DNA of 15,046 nt from Ottowia sp. (GCA_023228705.1 JALOAS010000079.1:1-15046); one strand, 5' to 3'. Positions 7,330 to 15,017 are shown, counted from the first letter of the stretch. Translations and numbers: made by a program. The notes: generated by a model not told the origin, from the sequence alone.

Positions 7330-8625
7330 ATGACCGCTTTCGGACCACAGTCCAGCAACCACTCTGCGCCAGTTTACAACTGGCCCGTCACCCCAAAACA
7401 TCAGATTGATGGATTCGGTATCGAACCGCCCTTGAGTGATGTTGCGCGCGAATTCCAAAGCACCTTGCGCAAGTTCGCGGTCAACGTCGCGCGCCCCATG
7501 GGACAAAAACTCGATCGCATGAGTGCTGCTGAAGTCATCGCCCACGACTCCCCATTTTGGGGTTTTCGTAAAGAGTATCTTGATCTTGGCGTCGACTTAC
7601 GCATTCTGGCGGAAATGCCTCCTTTGGAGCGATCGCAGATGTTTTGTATTCTCTTCGAGGAGTTGGGGTTTGGCGATGGTGGTTTGGCTATCTCCATAGG
7701 TGCTGGAATTTTACCCCAGTATCTATCCTTGCTGTTCGGCAACGAATTCCTGATCGAGCGCTTCCCTCAAGATTTGCTCGGGTGCTGGGCAATTACAGAG
7801 CCCGATCACGGTAGCGATTCACTCGATCCGCGAGGAACGCTGCGCCATCCAGGTACCGCCTACGGTCGGCCCAACCTTGTCGCAAAACTGCATAAGGGAA
7901 AATTGATTCTAAACGGCCAGAAATCTGCTTGGGTTTCTAACGGCAGCGTGGCCGAAGTCTGCATTCTCTACTGCGCTTCTGATACGGGCAGTGGCCCGGA
8001 TTATCAACACGGTTGCGTTTTGGTTATTCCACTCGATTTGCCGGGTATAACGCGTGGCAAACCGCTGGAAAAACTGGGACAACGCGCGCTGCCGCAAGGT
8101 GAAATTTTCTTTCAGGATGTGGAGGTTGACTTGGACTACGTCTTGGCAGGGCCCGAGGAATTCGAGCGCGCCGTATACCTGATCCATGCCGAAGCAAACG
8201 TGCTCATGGGTGCGACGTGGACCGGAGCCGCGCGAGCAGCCTACCAGATGGCGCATGCTTATGCGCACGAGCGCCGCCAGGGAGGAGTACCGATCTACCG
8301 TCATCAAATGGTCGCGTATCGCTTGTTTGACATGTTTCGCCGCGTTGAAACCAGTGCCGCGTTAACTCGTAGAGTAGCTCATTACAACCAAGCTGCAGAC
8401 ATGCCGGCTCTTCAGGCAGCCATGGCTGCCAAGGTTACCGGCACCGAGATCGCGTTCAGCGTTGCGAGCGATGCGATGCAAATTTTTGGCGGTAATGGCA
8501 TTACTCATGAATATCCGATAGAAAAGATACTTCGCGATTCTCGTTTGTCAATGATAGAAGACGGAGTCAACGATTTTCTTTCTATCAAAGGTGGCTATTA
8601 TCTGATGCAAGACGATCTACCGTGA
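7330..8625 (+). CDS. Acyl-CoA dehydrogenase family flavoprotein
   Basis: FAD-dependent enzyme expected to introduce an alpha,beta double bond into an acyl-CoA, passing electrons to an electron-transfer flavoprotein. The 431 residues show the family landmarks: CWAITEPDHGSDS (152-164, the flavin- and substrate-contact region), GQKSAWVSNG (196-205), the post-barrel segment FFQDVEVDLDYVL, and QIFGGNGITHEYPIEKILRD (384-403). The C-terminal motif, usually YEGTNE with the catalytic glutamate, reads MIEDGVNDF here, so Asp411 lies where Glu is typical, although Glu410 is adjacent. The start ATG 7330 follows a near-ideal AGGAGG at 7317-7322 with a seven-base spacer. Bases upstream (7204-7329) are non-coding and contain a palindrome. 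It lies between the AraC regulator and an acyl-CoA synthetase. The substrate is unknown. Confidence 0.93.
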   Translation: MTAFGPQSSNHSAPVYNWPVTPKHQIDGFGIEPPLSDVAREFQSTLRKFAVNVARPMGQKLDRMSAAEVIAHDSPFWGFRKEYLDLGVDLRILAEMPPLERSQMFCILFEELGFGDGGLAISIGAGILPQYLSLLFGNEFLIERFPQDLLGCWAITEPDHGSDSLDPRGTLRHPGTAYGRPNLVAKLHKGKLILNGQKSAWVSNGSVAEVCILYCASDTGSGPDYQHGCVLVIPLDLPGITRGKPLEKLGQRALPQGEIFFQDVEVDLDYVLAGPEEFERAVYLIHAEANVLMGATWTGAARAAYQMAHAYAHERRQGGVPIYRHQMVAYRLFDMFRRVETSAALTRRVAHYNQAADMPALQAAMAAKVTGTEIAFSVASDAMQIFGGNGITHEYPIEKILRDSRLSMIEDGVNDFLSIKGGYYLMQDDLP

Positions 8626-8906
8626 GCTCTCTAATCTCAATTACGCAGATATAATTATGGCTGAATATCTAAAAATCCCTAACAAACAACTAATGGAAGT
8701 GCCTCCTTGCAACTAGTTCGGTGTCCGTGGCCAGTAGTTGCGGCGGAGTCGTCAGAGTACCTGTCGAGCTTCTATGCGGCGCATGTGTTTAAGGGCGCCA
8801 TGGTGTCGAAGCATGGCAAGCCGTACAAACTTGGGCTTGTAAGTAACTGCGGGGCGGAGAGCAGGGATTTTATAGAGCTTGTCATCTGATCATATGAGAA
8901 TTGATA
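8626..8906. other. Intergenic block with a possible -10 box, a 19-codon mini-ORF and a GC-richer remnant
   Basis: This gap separates two genes that would otherwise be adjacent in an operon. A perfect TATAAT occurs at 8650-8655, but there is no convincing -35 at the right distance. A tiny open frame starts at ATG 8657 and stops at 8714-8716 (MAEYLKIPNKQLMEVPPCN), without a clear ribosome-binding sequence. From about 8715 to 8885 the composition changes to GC-rich, and a 60-codon frame (8707-8889, TTG start) runs through it with no family I recognise. This segment may be a gene remnant or inserted fragment. I do not call either frame a gene. Confidence 0.35.
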
Positions 8907-10532
8907 ATGTCTGAGAAATCTTCTCGTGAGCAAATCGCTTCTATGTTACCGCACTGCGTCGCCGACTGGGCGGAACGGGAGCCGGAGCGCCGCGCCCTGA
9001 CATTCGTGCATGTGGACGACAGCGGTGCGTTGGTAGAAGAAACACGGAGTTACGGTCAGTTATGGGACAACGGGCGACGTCTGGCGCAGCTGATGAAGGA
9101 CACTGGCATGCGGCGCGACGATCATTTTGCCATCATGATGCAAAATCATCCGGAATTTGTCGATGCGATGGTCGCCAGTGGTGTGTCCGATACTATTTTT
9201 GTCTGTATTGATCCACGCGTACAAGGCGATTCACTACGTTTCATGCTGGAATTTGCCGAATGCAAAGGTATAGTCATTGCAGACTATGCTTTGCCTCAAT
9301 TACAGAAAATATTGCCAGACCTGGGCATGCTTCGATGGATCTGGGTTGTGGCCACAAGCCCAACATTCAAATTACCCGTAGGACTGCCAAATGGGGCTCT
9401 TGTTAGCGATCTCCTCGAAATACCAGTTCCTGATCTGGAAATTTCTGCGCGCGATCCCTCGGCACCCATGACCTTACTTTACACTTCAGGCACAACTGGT
9501 GATCCGAAGGCCATCATGACGCCCTATTCCCGCATGGGTGTAATTGCTGGGCTCGGAGATATGCTTGGTATGGGTGCTGGCAACGTGCTTTACACCGGTT
9601 TGTCGTTGACCCATGCAAATGCGCAACTGATTACTCTTGGCAACGCGCTCTGGCATGGGTCGCACGGCGTCATTTCACGTCGCTTTACAAAATCGAGATT
9701 ATGGGATATTTGTCGCGCGTACGACTGTACTCAGTTTAATCTGCTTGGGGGCATGACAACGGCCATCTACAGTGAGCCGGTAAGGCCCAACGACGCTGAC
9801 AACCCCGTGCAACGTGTGCTGTCCGCTGGCATGCCAGCGGGCATCTGGAAGCAGTTTGAGCAGCGGTTCAACTTGAGGGTATACGAATTTTACGGCACTG
9901 CTGAGGGAGGCCTTACGTTCAACCCACCTGATGTGGGTCCAATTGGGAGTGTCGGTAAACCTCCGCCCAATATGATTGCTAAAGTCGTTGATGGAAACGA
10001 CGATGAAGTTCCGCCAGGTGAGCATGGAGAACTAGTTTTCAAAAATGCAGACGGCAGCACTCCGCATGTCGAATACTATAAGCTCCCAGAAGCGTCCGTG
10101 GAGAAAACACGAGGCGGTTGGTTCCGCACGGGCGATATCTTTTATGCTGACGAAGATGGATGGCTTTACTTTGTACACCGTATTGGCGATGCTATACGTT
10201 CAAGCGGAGATTTTATAGATCCTAACGTCATACAGAAGATTCTTGCGGAACACCCTGACATTGATGATGTTTTCGTCTACGGGATACCGGCTGAATCGGG
10301 TGTACCGGGTGAAAAAGACGTGGTCGCCGCGGTAGTTCCAGTTTCTAGTGATGTTGAGCCTGCGCGTCTGTTCGCTTACTGTCGTCAACATTTGAGCGGG
10401 AACTTCGTTCCCAAGTATATTCAATTTATGAAAGAGATTCCAAAAACAGCATCAGAAAAACCGCAAGTACGTTTTTGTATTGATGCGTTTAATGCGGAAC
10501 TTGGCACTGTATATACGGAATCAATGCAATGA
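8907..10532 (+). CDS. Acyl-CoA synthetase / AMP-dependent ligase (CaiC-like)
   Basis: ANL-superfamily adenylate-forming enzyme that activates a carboxylic acid with ATP and then transfers it to coenzyme A. The 541 residues contain the core motifs in order: the P-loop LLYTSGTTGDPKA (190-202), EFYGTAEGG (327-335, the YGxTE position), GGWFRTGD (403-410) with the ribose-binding Asp410, RIGDAIRSSGDFI (425-437, hinge and start of the C-terminal lid), and PKTASEK with the adenylation lysine Lys518. All catalytic residues appear present. The start chosen is ATG 8907 after TGAGAA; TTG 8901 in frame is an alternative. It probably supplies the CoA thioester used by the neighbouring dehydrogenase and thiolase. 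Overall it resembles carnitine/crotonobetaine-type and other short or modified-acid ligases, but the substrate cannot be assigned. Confidence 0.93.
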   Translation: MSEKSSREQIASMLPHCVADWAEREPERRALTFVHVDDSGALVEETRSYGQLWDNGRRLAQLMKDTGMRRDDHFAIMMQNHPEFVDAMVASGVSDTIFVCIDPRVQGDSLRFMLEFAECKGIVIADYALPQLQKILPDLGMLRWIWVVATSPTFKLPVGLPNGALVSDLLEIPVPDLEISARDPSAPMTLLYTSGTTGDPKAIMTPYSRMGVIAGLGDMLGMGAGNVLYTGLSLTHANAQLITLGNALWHGSHGVISRRFTKSRLWDICRAYDCTQFNLLGGMTTAIYSEPVRPNDADNPVQRVLSAGMPAGIWKQFEQRFNLRVYEFYGTAEGGLTFNPPDVGPIGSVGKPPPNMIAKVVDGNDDEVPPGEHGELVFKNADGSTPHVEYYKLPEASVEKTRGGWFRTGDIFYADEDGWLYFVHRIGDAIRSSGDFIDPNVIQKILAEHPDIDDVFVYGIPAESGVPGEKDVVAAVVPVSSDVEPARLFAYCRQHLSGNFVPKYIQFMKEIPKTASEKPQVRFCIDAFNAELGTVYTESMQ

Positions 10533-10534
10533 AG

Positions 10535-10556
10535 AATGGCCTTATGCCATTTTTTT
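10535..10556 (+). terminator. Short hairpin followed by a T-run, weak intrinsic terminator or attenuator
   Basis: AATGGC (10535-10540) and GCCATT (10546-10551) form a 6-bp stem with loop CTTAT, followed by a run of T (to 10556) and, after CG, a second T-run. It lies 3 bases after the ligase stop and 25 bases before the next start. The AT-poor stem is short, so read-through into the next gene is likely. Confidence 0.5.
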
Positions 10557-10580
10557 CGTTTTTTTAATGGAGATATATCG

Positions 10581-11693
10581 ATGAGCTCACCTGAAGTTGT
10601 TGTTTATGGCGCTAGCGGTTATACCGGCAAGCTGATCTCTTGGCATTTGGCAGAGCGCGGAATTCCTTTTGTAGCAGCAGGGCGCAGCAAGTCTCACGTC
10701 GAGGCGGAAATGAGGCGTGTGCCGGAGCTGGCGGACGGGACGTACGAATGCGCGGAAGCGCCGTTAGAGCGAAGCGCGTTGGCCGCCTTGTTCAAGGGCA
10801 AAAAAGTTGTTTATAACGTAGTTGGTCCCTTCATGCCCCTTTCGGAGCCAGTAGTGCAGGCGGCACTGGATGCAGGATGTCATTATCTGGATACCAGTGG
10901 CGAGCAAGATTGGCTGATGAAGCTGCGGGATGAATACGGTTCACAGTTTGCCGCCAAGGAGCGCATATTGGCTCCTACGACCGCGTGGATGTGGATCGCC
11001 GGAAACATCGCTGCTGAATTTGCTCTGGAGACGCCTGGAATCGATACGATCGACCTACTCTATTTTGGTGATTCCAATACCAGTGAAGCATCGACAAATT
11101 CATTTTTGCGCATGTGCTGTCGAGATCAGTATTACCTAAAAAACAACGAGTTGCAGATTTGGCCACATACCCAAGTCTATGATGTCGTGGTCCCGGACGA
11201 TCACCAGATTTTTCCCGCAGTGCCTTGGTCGGGCGGCAGCGAGCCAATCTGGTATCAACATGACGAACGAGTTCGCAACGTATCCGTAATGGTCGGATTC
11301 CGCCGACGTGACATGATGGCCTGGGTCTCCGGGCGTATCGAGGATTGGTACGCGAATCATCGACACAAATCGGTTGAGGAACAGGAAAAATTGTTCAAGG
11401 AGTGGGGCGCGGGACTCGTCGCCACGGAACCAGATCGGGAAACAAAGGACGAAAACCGTTCCGTGGTATCGTGCAAAGGGCGCGGCCGAACCGAAGGAGT
11501 CAGCGTAGTTGCGCGTGGCAATTCGCCATACATCGAAGCGGCAGTTTGGGCTGCCGAATGTGTTCAACGCTTGCTCATTAACAAGAACCGGACCGTCGGA
11601 TTTACTTCTCCGTGTGCGGCATTTGGTCATCGTGAGCTCGCGGCTGCCACGGCAGAACTCGGTTACTTGACGTGGGACATCAGGCGAGATTGA
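10581..11693 (+). CDS. Saccharopine dehydrogenase-like NAD(P)-binding oxidoreductase
   Basis: Rossmann-fold protein of the saccharopine-dehydrogenase-like group, which also includes trans-acting enoyl reductases of lipid pathways and many uncharacterised proteins. The 370 residues open with VVVYGASGYTGKLI, giving G10-x-x-G13-x-x-G16, a dinucleotide-binding loop, followed by AAGRS at the end of the second strand, which favours NADP. The segment VVYNVVGPFMPLSEPVVQAALDAGCHYLDTSGE is characteristic of this family. The start is ATG 10581, with TGGAGA at 10567-10572 before it. The frame is open back to 10536, but that part overlaps the hairpin and T-run. Placed between a CoA ligase and a thiolase, it may reduce a double bond or keto group of a CoA intermediate; this is inference. 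True lysine-pathway function is unlikely given the short length and context. Confidence 0.8.
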   Translation: MSSPEVVVYGASGYTGKLISWHLAERGIPFVAAGRSKSHVEAEMRRVPELADGTYECAEAPLERSALAALFKGKKVVYNVVGPFMPLSEPVVQAALDAGCHYLDTSGEQDWLMKLRDEYGSQFAAKERILAPTTAWMWIAGNIAAEFALETPGIDTIDLLYFGDSNTSEASTNSFLRMCCRDQYYLKNNELQIWPHTQVYDVVVPDDHQIFPAVPWSGGSEPIWYQHDERVRNVSVMVGFRRRDMMAWVSGRIEDWYANHRHKSVEEQEKLFKEWGAGLVATEPDRETKDENRSVVSCKGRGRTEGVSVVARGNSPYIEAAVWAAECVQRLLINKNRTVGFTSPCAAFGHRELAAATAELGYLTWDIRRD

Positions 11694-11808
11694 ATATGCT
11701 GTTTGCAAAACTGTGTTAAGGAACCTTTGGTAAGCTGCCACGAGGGGGCTCTGTAGATGGCATGAACATCTGCACGTACACTGCCTGTGTTGCGACAGCT
11801 CGACGCTT

Positions 11809-11973
11809 GGGAGTCTGTCGGACTTTGGTCCAATCTACTGCGTCGGTGGGACAAGCGGTCCATTTTTGCCCGCTTTTTCGTTGCATAGCTGGGCTATGCG
11901 CCTCAAAATCAGACAAAACTGTCCTCGCTTTCCCAATCGACTCGCTACGATCGCCAAAGCCCGACAGACTCCT
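11809..11973. mobile_element. MITE-like element, copy B, in opposite orientation to copy A
   Basis: The element begins GGGAGTCTGTCGGACTTTGG (11809-11828) and ends CCAAAGCCCGACAGACTCCT (11954-11973), an inverted repeat with two mismatches. The same internal palindrome as in the copy at 2461 is present (GCATAGC / GCTATGC, 11883-11899). It is 21 bases shorter than the other copy because of a deletion or replacement next to one end. No transposase is encoded, and no target-site duplication is evident. The near-identity of two copies 9 kb apart in different contexts indicates recent movement by an enzyme encoded elsewhere. Confidence 0.82.
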
Positions 11974-12215
11974 AGGTTCGGCTGCGAGCTCGCGACAGCG
12001 GTATCCATGTGCCAAAGTGCAGTTTCACTTTTGAACTACTTGATCGCTGGAGGTCTTCCATGGAATACATCCCAACCCTGGACGTCATCCGTATGTGTCG
12101 CATCTCGGATGATTGCATAGGCAATAAGCGACGCCCTCTGTTCTTCATGGCACGCGCCGTGCTGACCGAGCTGATCGCATCCTTGCAAAGACCCGGGATA
12201 ATCCTGCCATGATGG

Positions 12216-12314
12216 TTGCCTTGGACAAGAACCAAGAACGCCCGCGCGACGCTGGCGGTACGCCGCGAGATTGCCCGCAGCAGCGGGCGGATTAATGACG
12301 TGAAGACTTACTAA
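12216..12314 (+). pseudogene. Possible transposase N-terminal fragment (IS481-like), low confidence
   Basis: A 32-codon frame with a possible TTG start reads TKNARATLAVRREIARSSGR in its middle and then stops. This resembles, from memory, the start of IS481-type transposases, where a basic NARTTP-like segment and the first helix of a helix-turn-helix domain occur. The similarity breaks off after about 25 residues, so at best it is a remnant. It ends 19 bases before the thiolase start. Confidence 0.25.
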
Positions 12315-12333
12315 AACCACCTGAAGGAATATC

Positions 12334-13572
12334 ATGGAGCCTGCTTATGTAGCTGGAGTCGGAATGACACGATTCGGCCGGCATCTAGAAAGCAGCGTCA
12401 AGGACCTCACACGCATGGCGGTGCAGGCGGTTCTTCACGACGCAGGTTGTGCACAGAATCAAATTGAAGCAGCTTATTTTGCAAATGCCACGCAAGGACA
12501 CATGGAGGGACAGCATATGGTGCGCGGTCAACTGGCGTTGCGTGCCATGGGATTTGAAGAGATCCCCATAATAAATACTGAAAATGCATGTGCAAGCGCC
12601 AGTACGGCACTGTATCTCGCAGTTCAGCACGTTCGTGCGGGCTCTGGGGATATCGTTTTGGCAGTGGGCGCCGAGAAAATGTATTCGGAAGACAGGGCTA
12701 GAACATTTTCCAGTTTCGACGGTGCTTGGGACGTCCACGACGTGGAGGCCAGCAAGGAGCGGCTGCTCAAAATGGGCCATGGTATCCAACCACCGGAAGG
12801 CAGTCAATCGTCCCGCCCGTATAGCGTTTTCATGGACATCTATGCAGGGATGGGTCGTATGCACATGCGTAAATTTGGTACGACCCAGAGGCAATTTGCA
12901 GCAGTGTCATCGAAGAACCATGGGCATTCGGTGCACAATCCCCTTTCGCAATATCGCAACGCGATGAGTGTGGACGAGGTACTGGCTGCGGCCCCCATCA
13001 CCTATCCGCTGACTCTGCCGATGTGTTCACCGGTCAGTGATGGCGCGGCAGCAGCAATAATTTGTAACACTGCAGGACTTGCCCGTCTGCGAGGAGAACG
13101 AAAGCGAGCGATTCAAGTGTTGGGATGTGCCTTGCATACAGGCAGCCAGCGCGCGGTTGATGATCTCGAAAATCATTTGGTGCGCAAAGCCGCGCTGGGG
13201 CTATATGAGCAGGCTGGTGTATCGCCGGAAGACATTGACGTCGCAGAGGTTCACGACGCGACCGCCATTGGTGAGATTCTGCAGTCTGAACTGCTGGGTT
13301 TGGTCCCCAACGGGGAAGGCGGTCCTGCGGCCGAACGCGGGGAAACGACTCTGGGTGGTCGTATCCCCATCAACACCTCTGGGGGGCTGGAAAGCAAGGG
13401 GCATCCGATCGGCGCAACGGGGATTGGTCAAATCTTTGAACTGGTCATGCAATTGCGTGGCGAGGCGGATGCACGACAAGTGCCAAATGCGCGCATCGCC
13501 TTGGCCGAAAACGGTGGTGGGCTTATTGGGGTGGAAGAAGCGGTTGCTTGTCTTACGCTTCTGGGGCGTTAG
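12334..13572 (+). CDS. SCP-x type thiolase (thiolase-family / lipid-transfer protein)
   Basis: Thiolase-superfamily enzyme related to the thiolase domain of sterol carrier protein X, which cleaves 3-ketoacyl-CoAs carrying branched or cyclic groups, as in sterol side-chain degradation. The 412 residues show TENACASAS with nucleophile Cys86, SDGAAAAI, EVHDATAIGEIL with His307 (the HDAF-type motif of this subgroup), and GHPIGATG with His357. The second catalytic cysteine of classical thiolases is absent, as is normal for the SCP-x group. No C-terminal SCP2 domain is fused. The start ATG 12334 follows AAGGA with a five-base spacer. Many bacterial members need a small DUF35/OB-fold partner; none is seen in this window. 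It probably performs the final cleavage for the CoA pathway encoded upstream. Confidence 0.88.
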   Translation: MEPAYVAGVGMTRFGRHLESSVKDLTRMAVQAVLHDAGCAQNQIEAAYFANATQGHMEGQHMVRGQLALRAMGFEEIPIINTENACASASTALYLAVQHVRAGSGDIVLAVGAEKMYSEDRARTFSSFDGAWDVHDVEASKERLLKMGHGIQPPEGSQSSRPYSVFMDIYAGMGRMHMRKFGTTQRQFAAVSSKNHGHSVHNPLSQYRNAMSVDEVLAAAPITYPLTLPMCSPVSDGAAAAIICNTAGLARLRGERKRAIQVLGCALHTGSQRAVDDLENHLVRKAALGLYEQAGVSPEDIDVAEVHDATAIGEILQSELLGLVPNGEGGPAAERGETTLGGRIPINTSGGLESKGHPIGATGIGQIFELVMQLRGEADARQVPNARIALAENGGGLIGVEEAVACLTLLGR

Positions 13573-14194
13573 ACAGCAAATTTGCAATCAGATTACATCA
13601 TCCCTCGGAGACTATTGAAGCTTGCTAGCCTCAATTATTACATCGTTTGAGTTATCTGTATAATCTATCATTGAGTGCATGGGTGGAAATTATATTACTC
13701 AGAGCATTCTTGACGTTTATGCGAGACATGTGCGGCAGCTTCATTGAGTGAGGAAATGATATGTTCAGATGAGTCTGATGCAGTGCTATAAAGCTACATG
13801 TCTTTCTTGTAGATTATATATTTGTTGACGTGAGAAGTGTAGATGGCAATATATAAATGTTAAACGATATGGGCACTAAAATAATATACTGTTTGTTTTA
13901 TGGTAGAGGTCGAACTTAATGATCTGCTACAGCAATCAGAGAACGACGATAATCATATATCGGAATTATGAGAATCTGATGGGGCAACGCAATGGATATG
14001 AAAGCTTCGCTAGTGTTTTTACAGAGCGCTGAGGCGATCGACCGTGAGTCCGCATTTATTTTATACTTACACAGCTATTTATGGTTGACAGATTAGATAT
14101 CGAAGTAGATCGTTGTCGAATTATTGTATGTTGCACTTAAACTAGATGTGGAATACAATAAATATATTAAAACTTACATAAAAGGATAAAAGTT
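13573..14194. other. 622-bp strongly AT-rich gap without a recognisable gene
   Basis: All frames are broken by frequent stops, and I see no protein-coding signal. GC falls far below that of the flanking genes and of the window. The 10-bp palindrome GCAAATTTGC lies just after the thiolase stop (13576-13585). A perfect TATAAT is at 13659-13664 without a good -35. TTGACG (13825-13830) with an AT-rich TATATA about 19 bases later is another weak promoter candidate. AAAGGA at 14181-14186 is the ribosome-binding sequence of the next gene. The stretch could be regulatory, foreign or decayed DNA. Confidence 0.5.
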
Positions 14195-14932
14195 ATGGCG
14201 GAGACTAAAAGGGTCACGGTGTTCTCAGCAACCGGCACTGTCGGACAGGCATGTGTTAATGAAATGCTAGAGCATACCAATTTCACGGTTCGGGTGTTGA
14301 AGCGGAAGCCAGGTCAATTAGATAAATCTACGACTAATGCGATTAATTCTGATGCGAAAGAGCAAATATTTAAAGACTGGTCTGACCGCGGTGTAGAAAT
14401 CATAGAAGTAGACGCGACTTATCACGCGGAGCTTATTCCAGCGTTGCAGGGAACAGATTATCTTATTTCGTGTGTCCCGTATTTCGGCACAGAATCACAA
14501 TATCCTTTGATCTGGGCTGCAGCTGAAGCTGGAGTGGAGCGCTTTATACCATCTGAATTCGGATTTATTTACGAATTTGAGCAGTTCTGGGAAACGCCAC
14601 ACGCACATCGCGATATGGCCCGTCAGAAAGCGTTTATTCGTCGCGTTATTCAATTGGCTGGGCTTGATTACACTATTATCCCTGCTGGATTATTCCCGGA
14701 ATATTTTATGGCGGAGCCGGTTTTGATACCAAACGGTGGAGATGCTAAAATGGCATGGACAACTGCTACAGATGCTGGGCGAATAATTCCGCATGTGCTT
14801 TCTCATCGATTATCTAGAAACGCAATCTGCCCAGTAGCTGGTACAGCCTGGATGAGCTGGAATGAATTTTTAGCGATCAGAGAACAACATCTCGGTCGTA
14901 AAATAGAACGAGAATATATCCTGAATCCGTGA
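14195..14932 (+). CDS. NmrA / isoflavone-reductase-like NAD(P)-binding protein, short at the C-terminus
   Basis: Atypical short-chain-type reductase of the NmrA-like/PCBER group, whose characterised members reduce phenylpropanoids, lignans or isoflavonoids or act as redox-sensing regulators. The 245 residues open with RVTVFSATGTVGQA, where the first glycine of the usual GxxGxxG loop is Ser11 and the others (Gly14, Gly17) remain. CVPYFGTESQYPLIWAAAEAGVERFIPSEFGF is a strong family signature. Lys145 (ARQKAFIRRVI) sits where the catalytic lysine is found. The protein stops after WNEFLAIREQHLGRKIE, about 50-60 residues before the usual family end, with no continuation in the same frame beyond five codons. 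It may be a truncated gene or a short family member. ATG 14195 follows AAAGGA at eight bases. Its codon use is markedly AT-rich compared with the left half of the window. Confidence 0.82.
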   Translation: MAETKRVTVFSATGTVGQACVNEMLEHTNFTVRVLKRKPGQLDKSTTNAINSDAKEQIFKDWSDRGVEIIEVDATYHAELIPALQGTDYLISCVPYFGTESQYPLIWAAAEAGVERFIPSEFGFIYEFEQFWETPHAHRDMARQKAFIRRVIQLAGLDYTIIPAGLFPEYFMAEPVLIPNGGDAKMAWTTATDAGRIIPHVLSHRLSRNAICPVAGTAWMSWNEFLAIREQHLGRKIEREYILNP

Positions 14933-14993
14933 TCTCATTGTTGTATTTAGGTGAAATCGCTTTCAATATCAACGACTTGCCTGTAAAATGGCT

Positions 14994-15010
14994 CTCACCT
15001 TGTGGGTGAG
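14994..15010 (+). promoter_or_regulatory. Hairpin that would cover the ribosome-binding site of the last gene
   Basis: CTCACC (14994-14999) pairs perfectly with GGTGAG (15005-15010) around a 5-base loop. The right arm overlaps the purine-rich GGTGAGGA just before the ATG at 15018. If the stem forms in mRNA it would reduce ribosome access, so translation could be conditional. The stem is short, so this is tentative. Confidence 0.35.
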
Positions 15011-15017
15011 GACTTTC

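Larger units (their letters stand above)
11694..12333. other. 640-bp non-coding region with MITE copy B and gene debris
   Basis: This gap interrupts the catabolic gene series. It holds the second MITE-like copy (11809-11973), a probable transposase N-terminal stub (12216-12314), and about 200 bases between them with only short overlapping frames in both strands that I do not recognise. The flanks of the MITE (11694-11808 and 11974-12050) do not rejoin into a recognisable gene when the element is removed. The last bases carry AAGGA (12324-12328), the ribosome-binding sequence of the thiolase gene. The region looks like a site of repeated insertion and decay. Confidence 0.5.

Noticed and set aside
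8707..8889. A 60-codon frame as a real small protein
   Set aside because: It has a TTG start, no ribosome-binding sequence and no recognisable family; it is kept only as part of the intergenic description.
11716..12034. Short overlapping frames on both strands through MITE copy B
   Set aside because: They read through the inverted repeats and match frames in the other element copy only because the DNA repeats; there is no evidence of an encoded protein.
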